A program made the position numbers and the translations under genes. Below are positions 8,907 to 18,154 of a DNA stretch of 64,000 nt, piece after piece. Position 1 is the stretch's first letter. The number at the start of each line of letters is the position of its first letter. This DNA is from JAMZMI01 sp039970095 (GTDB taxonomy: Bacteria > Bacteroidota > Bacteroidia > Cytophagales > Cyclobacteriaceae), in the NCBI GenBank assembly GCA_039970095.1, contig JBDVMP010000059.1, forward strand, positions 1 through 64,000, written 5' to 3'. The notes under the pieces are model-generated. The model was not told the DNA's origin. It searched no databases and worked only from the letters and a program-made list of their open reading frames with translations.

Positions 8907-10028
8907 TTATAGCGTTATCCCAAAGCTGATGGCATTCAGTCCAGAGCTGCCTGCCGGGCCTTTGCCTTCGCTGAAAACACTGTTGAGGTCATAATTTGCA
9001 AATATGTCCAGGCCTTTGAACCCGAACTGAGCTCGGATTCCATATCGGAAGTTCTCCAGGTAGAAGTGATCTTTTTCTTTGATTTTTTCTTTGTTTCCTT
9101 CGTCAGAGTATTTCAGTTTGTAGTTGCCGCCCAGTCGGTAACCGGCATACATGCCAGCACCAAACCGGATACCCTGCTTTTTGTATGTTCGGAAGGTGAC
9201 ACCATCTTTTTCGTGATTGTTCACTCGTCTTTTGCCTTTGGCAAAATCCAGCATCGGAACAAAGGAAACGTTGGCGTAGGGCACACTCAGTCTGCTTTTG
9301 GTTGTATTGTACTCTACGGGTACTGGGTTAAATTCCACGCTATTCACGCCTTTTTCGATCATGTAGTCAGAGTCCTGTAGTTTGAAGTTGTACCAACTCG
9401 CCCCGAAAGCCCATTCCACAAAGAGTGGACCCGCAAGCCAGGTTTTGTATGTGCTGTTGAGCGCCACATACCAGCTGCCAAAAGGCCTAAGCGTATAAGG
9501 CTGATTGTCCGAATCGGGGAAAGTTCCATCCTCGATCCAGTTGTTGAGCCCAATGTCCACATTGAAATTATTGTCGGTGCGTTTTATCCCTGATGATGAT
9601 TCTTCATAGCTGTATTTTCTAAAACTACCCCCATCTTCAAACGCGTCTTCCAGCGCATCGTCAATGTCATCCCACTCGTCTGCGTCCAGCAGGAGCTCCA
9701 GGTTTCCTATCTTGATTCGGGTCTTGGCGCCATCTTCGCCTATTACAATTGTAGTGTCCTTGAGGTACTTTTTGCCGCTTTCATCTGTGAGTTCGATCTT
9801 TTCTATTTTCTTCGATCCAAGTGCATCGTTCAGGTCTTTTATCATTTGGTTCAGGTCGTAGCTTTCAATGTTTTCGAGTTCTGCTCTGTCGTCCGTATAT
9901 ATGATGATTTTGCTTTTGTTGGTAAGCTCAATGATTACCGTATCGCTGGCTCCTGTGGCAGCACCTGTGGCGCTCAGACCTGTAAGTATGAAAGTGTACG
10001 TCAGTAGTGAAATAAGTATCGTTTTCAT
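8907..10028 (-). CDS. Putative outer-membrane beta-barrel protein, unknown function
   Basis: 373 residues with a signal peptide (about 1-22). Residues 25-130 are charged and may form a periplasmic region. From about 145 onward there are alternating hydrophobic and aromatic beta-strand patterns (for example WYVALNSTYKTWLAGPLF and FGAGMYAGYRLGG) ending in a hydrophobic strand ISFGITL, as expected for an outer-membrane barrel. It lies 116 bases downstream of the anti-sigma-like gene and points the same way, so it may be a member or target of that sigma regulon. No named family recognised. Confidence 0.65.
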   Translation of the reverse strand: MKTILISLLTYTFILTGLSATGAATGASDTVIIELTNKSKIIIYTDDRAELENIESYDLNQMIKDLNDALGSKKIEKIELTDESGKKYLKDTTIVIGEDGAKTRIKIGNLELLLDADEWDDIDDALEDAFEDGGSFRKYSYEESSSGIKRTDNNFNVDIGLNNWIEDGTFPDSDNQPYTLRPFGSWYVALNSTYKTWLAGPLFVEWAFGASWYNFKLQDSDYMIEKGVNSVEFNPVPVEYNTTKSRLSVPYANVSFVPMLDFAKGKRRVNNHEKDGVTFRTYKKQGIRFGAGMYAGYRLGGNYKLKYSDEGNKEKIKEKDHFYLENFRYGIRAQFGFKGLDIFANYDLNSVFSEGKGPAGSSGLNAISFGITL

Positions 10029-10144
10029 GTTTTTGACTTTTTATTTTGAGTGCGATATAGAGCCAGTCTTAAACCTGATGCATCCGTAGAAAATCCAAAT
10101 GGAAGGTTTTTGCTGATTTCATATCTCTGATTTTCTATTTTGAG

Positions 10145-10798
10145 TTAATTTCTTCTTAGCAGGTTTGATTTGGCATCTCGCAGGTCAGCAAGTAATTCAG
10201 CAGGAGAAGTATGTTTAGCGACTTCCACCACACGGTTAATTTTTCCTACTATGGGCTCTGACTCTGAACCTTCTGATTGGGCTATGTAGGTGATTTTGAT
10301 AGGTGCCAGAGCAATTTCATTTTCAACATCTGATGAATGGATTGTGATGACCTCCGGTGTTTTGACTTCAGCTATTTCCATTGATATGCTCTTTGTTTCG
10401 GGTGCAAAAATTTCAATGACTTCAGCTTTTTCTTTCAGTGGGGTATTTGCTGGCGTGCTTTGCGCTACAAACTGAATGAGTTTAGGTTTCTGTTTAGTGT
10501 CTTCCTGTGTTTTTCGTTCGGGAACGGCGATATGCGAAATCTCCATTTTTTCATAAGGTGGATGGTCGTTTATTCCCGTTAGGTAGTTTTTGGTGGTGTC
10601 CTCTGATTTGAAGATGATGAGTGCTCCCACAATCAGCAACGCTATGGTGGCAGCCGCGCTCATAATAGGTATAAACCATTTTGCTTTTCCTTGATTCAGG
10701 CCTGATTGTACCTGAGCCCAGGCAGCATCAGAAGGCATCATTTCCAGACCTTCGAGGCGGCTGCTGAAAAGCTCATCTGTTTTGTTAGACTGTGCCAT
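10145..10798 (-). CDS. Probable membrane-anchored anti-sigma factor
   Basis: 217 residues. A short cytoplasmic N-terminus (about 1-38, with the pattern SRLEGLEMMPSDAAWAQV seen in Bacteroidota sigma-associated proteins) precedes a single membrane helix (about 42-64, rich in Ala, Ile and Leu) and a low-complexity periplasmic tail. Its start overlaps the end of the ECF sigma gene by 14 bases, so the two are translationally coupled. That arrangement, more than sequence similarity, supports an anti-sigma role: holding the sigma factor at the membrane until an envelope signal arrives. Confidence 0.65.
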   Translation of the reverse strand: MAQSNKTDELFSSRLEGLEMMPSDAAWAQVQSGLNQGKAKWFIPIMSAAATIALLIVGALIIFKSEDTTKNYLTGINDHPPYEKMEISHIAVPERKTQEDTKQKPKLIQFVAQSTPANTPLKEKAEVIEIFAPETKSISMEIAEVKTPEVITIHSSDVENEIALAPIKITYIAQSEGSESEPIVGKINRVVEVAKHTSPAELLADLRDAKSNLLRRN

Positions 10799-11354
10799 TT
10801 TCTTTATTCTTTTTCAATTCTCTCTCTTGTATTTCGCTAAGCTGGCTTTGTAAAAGTTTTCGTGCCCGGCTCAGTTGTGATTTGGAAGTATTCTCGTTGA
10901 TTCCGAGTGTTTCTCCTATTTCTTTATGATTGAATCCCTCGATCGCATACAGGTTAAAAACCGTGCGATAGCCAATCGGTAGTTGTGCAATCAATTTGAG
11001 CAGATCCTCCGCTTCAAGCATACTTCCAAGGGCATCAAAATCAGGTAGGGATTGTGCTTCATCCACCTCCACTTCCAATGACATGGACTTGTGTTTTCTC
11101 AGGTACATCAGACTTTCATTTACCATGATTCGCCTGATCCATCCTTCAAAATTCCCTTCTCCTGAATATTGATTAATCTTTTCAAAGACCTTCACCATGC
11201 CGCCGATCATCACATGTTCGGCTTCTGCCCGATCATGAATGTATCTGAAACATACGCCGAGCATTTTCGGCGCAAACAACGAATACAGTTCTTTTTGCGC
11301 CTTTGACTTCCCTTTTCGGCAAGCACTCAGGAGCTCCGTTTCAGAACTATACAT
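10785..11354 (-). CDS. ECF-type RNA polymerase sigma factor
   Basis: 189 residues from ATG 11354; longer in-frame starts add residues unlike the family. Region 2 covers roughly 5-75, including the core-binding and -10 recognition segment around VKVFEKINQYSGEGNFEGWI. Region 4 covers about 120-175, with the helix-turn-helix GFNHKEIGETLGINENTSKSQ. It would direct RNA polymerase to a small stress regulon. It is the first gene of a three-gene set with an anti-sigma-like membrane protein and an outer-membrane protein. Confidence 0.88.
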   Translation of the reverse strand: MYSSETELLSACRKGKSKAQKELYSLFAPKMLGVCFRYIHDRAEAEHVMIGGMVKVFEKINQYSGEGNFEGWIRRIMVNESLMYLRKHKSMSLEVEVDEAQSLPDFDALGSMLEAEDLLKLIAQLPIGYRTVFNLYAIEGFNHKEIGETLGINENTSKSQLSRARKLLQSQLSEIQERELKKNKENGTV

Positions 11355-11457
11355 ATTGATTCGTAGCATTCGTTGTTGGTGTTCATAGGGTAGATGCAGC
11401 CAGCACGGCGCAGGTTGCATGACCCGGAAATATTTACGAAAATTTAATGCTAAAGGG

Positions 11458-11880
11458 CTAGACTAACTCAATTAACATACCACTCAGGGCTAAGAGTAGG
11501 CATAAGGGAGCGTAGAATTTGGTGTCTCTACTGGCGAAATGTGTCGTGGTTTCTTTTTTGAAAATCCCAACATATTTGAAATCACCTATCGCACGAAGGA
11601 AAAATATGGCGCTGATGCCATAACCGGCGTAATCGAGAATTACGAAGGGAATTTGGATAGATATAAACTCTCCTCTAATAAGGTAAAAAGAAGAAAAGGC
11701 AAGTAACCCCAGAGCTATTACCAGTGTGGCAGCCATGCCGGGGTTGAATAGCGGATTTCCTTCGCGATTGGTCGGAATGGCACTTTCTAATGCCCACTTA
11801 CCGCCGAATAACCAATAGAAGTGAAGCCCACTTACGGAAAATAAAATAACGCTGTTGAGTACGCAAAGGACTGTTTTCAT
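11458..11880 (-). CDS. DUF3995-like small membrane protein
   Basis: 140 residues with four membrane helices (roughly 5-24, 48-68, 73-95 and 120-138). The N-terminal pattern, a helix followed by HFYWLFGGKWALESAIP and a loop of polar residues, resembles DUF3995 membrane proteins, whose function is unknown. The ATG overlaps the stop of the upstream lipoprotein gene (ATGA), so the two are translated from one message. Confidence 0.65.
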   Translation of the reverse strand: MKTVLCVLNSVILFSVSGLHFYWLFGGKWALESAIPTNREGNPLFNPGMAATLVIALGLLAFSSFYLIRGEFISIQIPFVILDYAGYGISAIFFLRAIGDFKYVGIFKKETTTHFASRDTKFYAPLCLLLALSGMLIELV

Positions 11881-12425
11881 CTTCTCCCGACTACATATTG
11901 TGGAGCCCCAATATACGAACCGGTAAGTTCATTTCCATCTTGCAAGGTTACATCGAAGCTAATTGCGTAGTTACCGCTCTTTCCTATTTTCACCACAACT
12001 TGTCCGCTTTGTGCCGGTATGATAGCACCGGCTTCAGGCCCAAACCAAAAAGTACGAAAGACATTTTCATCTTCAACCTCGTCAAAGCTATTTTCACCAA
12101 TAGAGTGGTACACTCCTCCCGCAAATTCTTTGGTGCCTGCTGCAAATAATTCTATGAAAATGTAAAAATCAATGTCTTCACTGAATGTAAAATACTCATC
12201 ACCTGTGATGTCTTCATGGCGTATGAATGCTGTTTTTTCACCTACAAAGGTGAAGTCCATGTTGTAGTGTGTGCCCGTGTGATCCTCCCAATCCTGCTGG
12301 AGGCAATCCGAAAACCTGAAGGCTTCCCCATCGTAATTGGCCAAAGATGGTTTTTCTTTCTCCTCCGAACAAGAGTAAAGGAAAGGGACGATTAGCAATA
12401 GAAAAGGTAGTAGCGAGGATTTCAT
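11877..12425 (-). CDS. Putative lipoprotein, unknown function
   Basis: 182 residues with a lipoprotein signal (hydrophobic stretch ending FLYSC, then SEEKEK). The mature part is acidic and probably beta-rich, without membrane helices. It is first in a two-gene operon with the DUF3995-like gene. No family recognised. Confidence 0.65.
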   Translation of the reverse strand: MKSSLLPFLLLIVPFLYSCSEEKEKPSLANYDGEAFRFSDCLQQDWEDHTGTHYNMDFTFVGEKTAFIRHEDITGDEYFTFSEDIDFYIFIELFAAGTKEFAGGVYHSIGENSFDEVEDENVFRTFWFGPEAGAIIPAQSGQVVVKIGKSGNYAISFDVTLQDGNELTGSYIGAPQYVVGRR

Positions 12426-12515
12426 AGTAGTAGGTTTTACGACTTTAAGACAAACCTAACTCTCAAGATACCTACTAATCCCCTGAAAATCTTTTGATTA
12501 GAATCAATTGTTCGG

Positions 12516-12923
12516 TCATTGTGCTCCCCAAACTCTGGGAGGCCTCAGCCATGGACTTACCTCGTTGGCAATACCATCCTGAGCATCTATTTGCCGAATT
12601 TCATTGGGGGAGGATTGAAGGAAAACCTCCTTGGGATAGCGCCATCCTACGGCAAAACCAATACCGTAGGTATATAGCCCCAGAACCAAAGTGCCCAGAT
12701 CAAATTCTCGCTTTATTTGCCTTTCATTGGACTTTGACCCATTGTGCTGCGCGTAAATTTTTGATTTCTGAGGAGGTCCCATCCTTTTAATTTCCACTTC
12801 CCCTTTGCCCTTTTTTATGTTGTTGATATAAATATCGGCATCAGGGTGGGTAGCTATGATTCTGGATGTGCCGCAGCTGGCTAGCAAGAGCAAGAGAACG
12901 AGGAGTACTGGCAAGAGTTTCAT
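12516..12923 (-). CDS. Small lipoprotein with PEGA-like segment
   Basis: 135 residues from ATG 12923; the open frame extends upstream but only this start gives a lipoprotein signal (poly-Leu stretch ending LLASC). Residues 25-45 (HPDADIYINNIKKGKG) look like a PEGA-type surface-layer beta motif. A hydrophobic stretch near residues 80-98 (LGTLVLGLYTYGIGFAVGW) could be a membrane helix. Function unknown. It lies 94 bases downstream of the next - strand gene. Confidence 0.6.
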   Translation of the reverse strand: MKLLPVLLVLLLLLASCGTSRIIATHPDADIYINNIKKGKGEVEIKRMGPPQKSKIYAQHNGSKSNERQIKREFDLGTLVLGLYTYGIGFAVGWRYPKEVFLQSSPNEIRQIDAQDGIANEVSPWLRPPRVWGAQ

Positions 12924-13017
12924 GCTTATGATGTGGGTTTTGGGGGTGCTAAAGCGGTGGGGCTTTAAATCCATCGCTCTGGTTGTATTTGATGTTTTGG
13001 TAATCAACACTTTGCTT

Positions 13018-13959
13018 CTAGAATGAAAGCGCCAGGTTGAACCCCATACCGAAAGGCACTTGGCCTTGCAGTCTGTACATAGCTGAATATGCCGTGACGG
13101 TGGCTCTGAGCTGAACATTTGACGTTCGGCTAAAAATGTATCCTGCATGAGCATAGCCGAGCAGGCCTTTTGCATTTTCAGACGGTGCAAAAGATGCTTC
13201 GTCCTGAGTTATTCGGTGGCTACCATAACCCAGCCCTCCACCAACGAATGGGGTCTTTCTGCCCTGGGTAAAGGGGTAAAGCGCACTTAGATTGAAATCC
13301 AAAACATCAACATCTCCGAAATAAAATTCACCATTGAGGTCTAAAATCAAGTCGCGAAGGTCATAAGATATTTTTGCACCAAATCCGCTGGAAAAGTTGT
13401 TTCGTACATTGGGGTGAAAAGTGTGCACGCCTCCTATATAAACACCGAAAGTGCTCGAAGCATCCTTTTTGGTGAGCTCGTTTGTCTCAAACTCAGACAC
13501 GGAGTAGATGTCCTCCATTTGGGAAGCTTTGGTTTTCGTGCCAACGGCCTTTGAGAGAAGTATCAAAATTGGGTCGAGATCGTCAAGCGAGGCAGCTTTG
13601 AGGAGGTCGCTCCAGATCAGCTGACCGTCATCCGTTCTGTAGAGGCCTATGCTCACTATCATGATGTCTTCAAGCGCATTCATTTCTCCTGTGAGGAAAA
13701 AGGGTGCGCCCTGAGCTAGGGCATTCTCTCGGGTTTCGGCAAATGTCTCAGGGAAGTAGTCTCCTTCCTCCTGTTTTGGAGGCAGGATTAGCTGGTACCG
13801 GCCGGCATTATCAATGTATGTTTTGAGCAACTTGGAAGTGCTGTATTGATAACCTCCATGTACATTGATCATCTCAAAGTATGGGAAGTAAACTTTTTCC
13901 TGTGTGTGGGCAGTAAGACCGGTCAGTGCGAGTGCGAATAGCAGTATCAGTTTTTTCAT
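13018..13959 (-). CDS. Putative outer-membrane protein with N-terminal periplasmic domain
   Basis: 313 residues with a signal peptide (about 1-19, cut near AHTQ). Residues 20-150 form an alpha/beta domain with a pattern resembling envelope proteins that measure or bind (for example FFLTGEMNALEDIMIVSIGLY). The remaining 140 residues alternate hydrophobic and polar residues and end in FGMGFNLALSF, a typical final barrel strand. It probably sits in the outer membrane. The small lipoprotein gene follows in the same direction. No named family. Confidence 0.6.
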   Translation of the reverse strand: MKKLILLFALALTGLTAHTQEKVYFPYFEMINVHGGYQYSTSKLLKTYIDNAGRYQLILPPKQEEGDYFPETFAETRENALAQGAPFFLTGEMNALEDIMIVSIGLYRTDDGQLIWSDLLKAASLDDLDPILILLSKAVGTKTKASQMEDIYSVSEFETNELTKKDASSTFGVYIGGVHTFHPNVRNNFSSGFGAKISYDLRDLILDLNGEFYFGDVDVLDFNLSALYPFTQGRKTPFVGGGLGYGSHRITQDEASFAPSENAKGLLGYAHAGYIFSRTSNVQLRATVTAYSAMYRLQGQVPFGMGFNLALSF

Positions 13960-13993
13960 GAAGGCAGGGGTATGTCGTTTACCTCTTTCTGAC

Positions 13994-14016
13994 CCAACCG
14001 TTTTAGAAATGGTTGG
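13994..14016 (-). terminator. Hairpin downstream of yebC
   Basis: CCAACCGTTT (13994-14003) pairs with AAATGGTTGG (14007-14016), a 10-base-pair stem with a 3-base loop. It lies between the yebC stop and the next - strand start. No T-run follows, so termination is probable rather than clear. Confidence 0.4.
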
Positions 14017-14056
14017 ATTCAGGCCTTGAAATGCCTACTGAGAAAACTAGCCGATC

Positions 14057-14767
14057 TTAAGCAATGTTGGTGAAAACCTGCTGCACGTCATCGTCATCCT
14101 CGATTTTGTCCAGTAGTTTTTCTATCTCTTCCATTTGTTCTTCGTCAAACTCTACAGGCGTAGTGGGTATGCGCTGCAGGTTGGATTTCTTCACATCAAT
14201 TTCTTTTTCTTCCAGAGCCTTAGAGAGCGTGCCGAAATTGGTGTAGTCACCATAGAGGTAGACCGTGTCTTCATTCTCTTCGATTTCTTCCAGACCAGCA
14301 TCTATGAGTTCAAGTTCCAATTCTTCCAGATCCAAACCTTCTGGCTTTTCAAATTCGAATACAGCTTTGCGATTGAACATAAATTCAAGGGAACCGTTTG
14401 GCACAATACCACCCCCCGATTTATTGAAGTAGGATTTCACGTTTGCCACCGTACGCGTGGTGTTATCAGTGGCGCATTCCACAAAAACAAGCACGCCATG
14501 AGGGCCCTTCCCTTCATAAGTTGTTTCAGTATAATCTGCCGAATCGCTACCTGCAGCACGCTTAATTGCGTTCTCGATATTGTCCTTGGGCATGTTCTGA
14601 GCCTTGGCATTCTGGATGGCCGTCCTGAGCTTAGCATTCATTTCCGGTTCGGCTCCACCTTCTTTTACCGCTACGGTAATGGCCTTAGCTAGTTTTGGAA
14701 ATAATTTGGACATTTTATCCCAACGTGCTTCTTTGGCTGCTCGTCTATATTCGAATGCTCTTCCCAT
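14057..14767 (-). CDS. yebC: YebC/PmpR/TACO1 family regulator
   Basis: 236 residues, the usual length. The N-terminus MGRAFEYRRAAKEARWDKM and the segment MNAKLRTAIQNAKAQNMPK are family signatures, and the acidic C-terminus (EIEKLLDKIEDDDDVQQV) is also typical. Members act as DNA-binding regulators or help ribosomes translate proline-rich stretches; which applies here cannot be told from sequence. The start is fixed by the invariant MGRAFE. It lies 63 bases downstream of the response-regulator gene. Confidence 0.95.
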   Translation of the reverse strand: MGRAFEYRRAAKEARWDKMSKLFPKLAKAITVAVKEGGAEPEMNAKLRTAIQNAKAQNMPKDNIENAIKRAAGSDSADYTETTYEGKGPHGVLVFVECATDNTTRTVANVKSYFNKSGGGIVPNGSLEFMFNRKAVFEFEKPEGLDLEELELELIDAGLEEIEENEDTVYLYGDYTNFGTLSKALEEKEIDVKKSNLQRIPTTPVEFDEEQMEEIEKLLDKIEDDDDVQQVFTNIA

Positions 14768-14830
14768 GGGGTCTGTTTTGTTATTTGTGTGGCAAAATTA
14801 ATTGGATGTATCCAAATCCGAAAGCAAGGC

Positions 14831-15184
14831 TTAACTACATTTTTGTATCGCCTCCTTAAGACGATCCAGGGTAGGTGGCTTTTGGATAAAATCCTGATAC
14901 TCAACTTCCGGGTAATGTTTCATGAATGCTTCCGTATGACCTGAAATGATCACTATTTTCGGTTTGTAAATTAGCACTTCCACAAATTCCGGCCCTTCAA
15001 GTCCGGATATATTGATGTCGAGAAAAATAAAATCCGGTTTTTTTCTTTCAATCTCGGTAGTGGCCTGCACCGTATCGCCGTACGCTCCGAGTACTTCTAC
15101 GTTTGGTATTTTTTTAAGGTGAAATTTCAGAATTTCCACAAATTCTGGTTCGTCCTCTATTATGATGCAGGTCAGGGTTTTCAT
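14831..15184 (-). CDS. Stand-alone response regulator receiver protein
   Basis: 117 residues, a single receiver domain with no output domain. The acidic pocket is EDE (about residues 10-12), the phosphorylated aspartate lies in FIFLDINISG (about D56), and the conserved lysine is in FIQKPP (about 102). It probably relays phosphate or acts by protein contact. No histidine kinase gene is adjacent. It lies 84 bases downstream of lptD in the same direction. Confidence 0.85.
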   Translation of the reverse strand: MKTLTCIIIEDEPEFVEILKFHLKKIPNVEVLGAYGDTVQATTEIERKKPDFIFLDINISGLEGPEFVEVLIYKPKIVIISGHTEAFMKHYPEVEYQDFIQKPPTLDRLKEAIQKCS

Positions 15185-15268
15185 TGCACCGCAATAATAG
15201 CTTATCTCTATTTGGGAAGGAAAAATTAGACCCTAGAATCTGGCCACTGTGAATTATTGTTGGAGATG

Positions 15269-18073
15269 TTATTCGCTGAAATTATCCTGAAAACTTCTTC
15301 TCTTGTCCAGTTTGAGTTGCTGTAGCAACGGAGATTTTGGTCGGATAGACAGGCTAAATGATTGGTAACGTCCGAATGGCACGTAATTGAAACTGAGCGA
15401 CCAGCAGTGCAAATCACGACTAACAGAAATATTGGTTGTGGTCATTTCTTTGTTTTCAAAGTCATAACCAGATCGGAATGTTACCTGAGTCTTGTCTGTA
15501 AGTGCAAGTGAGCCATTGAAGGACATAGATTGGGTGATATTTGATTCATCAAACCCAACTTTAGTTCTGTTGATAGAATATTGGATATTTAAGCTCCATG
15601 GCAGGTTGAAGTCCACATACTCTTGTGGGTTTTGCATGATATAATTCATTTGTTCGGCAGTGCCAACACCGTTCGGATCTCGCATGGCGTTTGGATCGAA
15701 GTAGTCATTTGGGCCGTTAAACGTATCGGCTCTATTGTATGGATCTTCGTTTTCTGTGTCTTTTCCATCACGGCCTTGTTTTGGTTTCAGCCTCAGGTTG
15801 GCTGAAGTATTGAGTCGGGATAGCTGCCCCAGACCCTGGCCGTGATTCCAGGCATATTGATCAAGCCGTCGATCTACTATCGTTGTACTGCCCAATGAGT
15901 TGGTGCTCTCACTCACTATTTTGTAAACATACGGATCGATGGTTCCGCTAAAGTTTAAACTCAGTGCACCATTGAAAAAGGATGTTCTGGCATTCCAACT
16001 GATATTGTTGAGCTTGAAGGAATCGGCGGCAAAATTGTATCCCGAACTCATAGACAGGTTGTCGAAGAGTTTCACTTTTTTGAAATCCTTGAGGCTGTCT
16101 TTGTCATCCCTTACCTTCATCTCCAGATTGTTGCTCAGCGAGAAACTCATTGTTTTGCTTTTGGATCCACTAGGTGACCCGTAAGCGAAGTTTTGATATT
16201 TTGATAGCCGTGTGGTGTTGCCCAAAGTGTCAATTTGCACCTCTTGCCAAACGCCATATTTTTCATCTCCAAAATCGGGGCTATAGCTGAACGACAGACT
16301 AGGAGTAGCTACATGGCGTATAGCCTGAACTTTACCTTTTCCGCTGAAAAAGTGAGTCCCATAAAACCTTGTGTTTAAAGAAGCTCCTGAGTTCCAGCTG
16401 CCGGCTCTGCTAAATCCATTTACGGTATCTATCCGGATTCCGTTTTCTTCTTCTATGTAAGTATAGTTTAGCTCACGAGTGTACCACAACTCTTGATAAT
16501 TGAAGCTCGGACTTAAGGTGAAGAACTTCAATACGTTCATTGAAGTGGAAATAGGTATTGTGTGTCTTCCGCCTACTTTGGCTCGGTCATACAAGTCGCC
16601 AAGGTTTGCGAACAGGTCGGGTGGATCTTCATCTGATGCTCGAGCTTCAGGGGCATTTACCACATTGATGCTGCCGCTTAGTGTAGGAAAGTCGCTATTG
16701 GTAAATTCATTTTTTGCTATGAAGTTGTGACTAAAACTAATCTTGGCTAATGGTGATTTTGAATTAGAGATAATCTTTTTGAAAGGATATATCCTGCTCA
16801 TATTCAGTGAGAAGTCCGGCAAGGAAAGATTGGCAATCCCAGTGGAGACGTTCTGATTATGGCGGGCATTTAACGCCATGTTGAATGGTGTGTTCGGAAA
16901 TTTCTGAGTGTAACCAATATTAGATGAAAACTGGGAATTGATACTTCTTTCGAAATTCTGTGCCACAAGGTTGTTGTTGGTGTTGTAGGTAGATGTACCG
17001 GCAGATACAGATGCACTGAAACTTGAGTTTCCTCTTGTTTCCGGTCTGTGGCTCCATCTTATCCAATAGTCACTGGTTTCGATTGGGTTTTCTATGTCAT
17101 CAGAGATGTTTCTGTTGTACGAAAAGTTAAATGCGCCAGAATACTTGTAGCGCTTGCGGTAATTCGAGGTTGCGTCCACTGCATGTCCTCCTTTAGAGTA
17201 GATGTCTCCTGTTAATCTTAAGTCCACATATTCGTTGAAAGCGAAATAGTAACCGGCATCTCTTAGGAAGAACCCACGGCGCTGCTCTTCACCGTATGAC
17301 GGGAATATGATCCCGCTGGCCTGGTGCTTGGGCTGAGGAAACATCCCAAATGGTCCCCAAAGTGGTGTGGGAATTTCTCGGAATTTGAGGTTGAATGGGC
17401 CTGTGACTATTTTATTTCCCGGAATTACCTTGATCTTATTGGATTGGATGAAAAAGTGTGGGTCTGCCAGATCGCAGGTACTATACTTACCGCCTTTTAT
17501 AAATAGCTCATCTTCTTCATTTTTCTTCACATCCTCCCCGTGCATGAAAGCTCCGTCACGTTCGGTTACTACACCTTTGATGAGCGCCCTCTTGGTTTTG
17601 AAGTTATAAACGATATCTTCGGTTTCATATACTTCATTTTTCTGCGTAAAAACCGGCTTACCCACCTTTCTGCCAGTAGAGTCCACGACATATTTGGAGC
17701 TTAACGTTCTTTTGTCCCAGTCTATTACTGTACTGTTCCCCTCTATACTCATGATATCATAATCAATATGAGTCTTGCCGTATAGATACAATTTCTGTCC
17801 TTCCACATCGAATACCATGGAGTCTCTGGCACTGTAGTTGATAGTGGTTTCAATGTCGCCGGTTTGGGTGGCAGGGGGAGTGTTGGCAGATCTGGAGGCA
17901 ATAGAGTCGGAACCGAGAAAACCTGGAATGGAATCTTTTGAAGCAGGCCTGAGTGGAGGCTCGAAAACCGCCGTAGAGTCCGGAAATTCTACGCTCACAG
18001 TGGTGCTGTCCACTTGTGCCAGAACCGCCATCGAAATCGCTGAAAGAAAAAATATTAAAACAAACCTCCTCAA
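15269..18073 (-). CDS. lptD: LptD-like lipopolysaccharide assembly outer-membrane protein
   Basis: 934 residues with a signal peptide (about 1-19). An OstA/LptA-like jellyroll region lies at about 70-220 (FDVEGQKLYLYGKTHIDYD and following). A large beta-barrel follows, containing the conserved stretch LWGPFGMFPQPKHQASGII. This is the Bacteroidota form of LptD, which inserts lipopolysaccharide into the outer leaflet. The gene diverges from the amidase gene across an 81-base spacer, so the two share a promoter region. Confidence 0.85.
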   Translation of the reverse strand: MRRFVLIFFLSAISMAVLAQVDSTTVSVEFPDSTAVFEPPLRPASKDSIPGFLGSDSIASRSANTPPATQTGDIETTINYSARDSMVFDVEGQKLYLYGKTHIDYDIMSIEGNSTVIDWDKRTLSSKYVVDSTGRKVGKPVFTQKNEVYETEDIVYNFKTKRALIKGVVTERDGAFMHGEDVKKNEEDELFIKGGKYSTCDLADPHFFIQSNKIKVIPGNKIVTGPFNLKFREIPTPLWGPFGMFPQPKHQASGIIFPSYGEEQRRGFFLRDAGYYFAFNEYVDLRLTGDIYSKGGHAVDATSNYRKRYKYSGAFNFSYNRNISDDIENPIETSDYWIRWSHRPETRGNSSFSASVSAGTSTYNTNNNLVAQNFERSINSQFSSNIGYTQKFPNTPFNMALNARHNQNVSTGIANLSLPDFSLNMSRIYPFKKIISNSKSPLAKISFSHNFIAKNEFTNSDFPTLSGSINVVNAPEARASDEDPPDLFANLGDLYDRAKVGGRHTIPISTSMNVLKFFTLSPSFNYQELWYTRELNYTYIEEENGIRIDTVNGFSRAGSWNSGASLNTRFYGTHFFSGKGKVQAIRHVATPSLSFSYSPDFGDEKYGVWQEVQIDTLGNTTRLSKYQNFAYGSPSGSKSKTMSFSLSNNLEMKVRDDKDSLKDFKKVKLFDNLSMSSGYNFAADSFKLNNISWNARTSFFNGALSLNFSGTIDPYVYKIVSESTNSLGSTTIVDRRLDQYAWNHGQGLGQLSRLNTSANLRLKPKQGRDGKDTENEDPYNRADTFNGPNDYFDPNAMRDPNGVGTAEQMNYIMQNPQEYVDFNLPWSLNIQYSINRTKVGFDESNITQSMSFNGSLALTDKTQVTFRSGYDFENKEMTTTNISVSRDLHCWSLSFNYVPFGRYQSFSLSIRPKSPLLQQLKLDKRRSFQDNFSE

Positions 18074-18154
18074 GCCGACGCGGATTTTAATTTCAGGTGA
18101 AAAATTTACAATTTTGCGTAAAATTATGGGATTTTACTATATAACCGGATAGTC

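Noticed and set aside
14135..14692. Open frame on the + strand opposite yebC
   Set aside because: Antisense to a well-conserved gene; the composition is that of a shadow frame.
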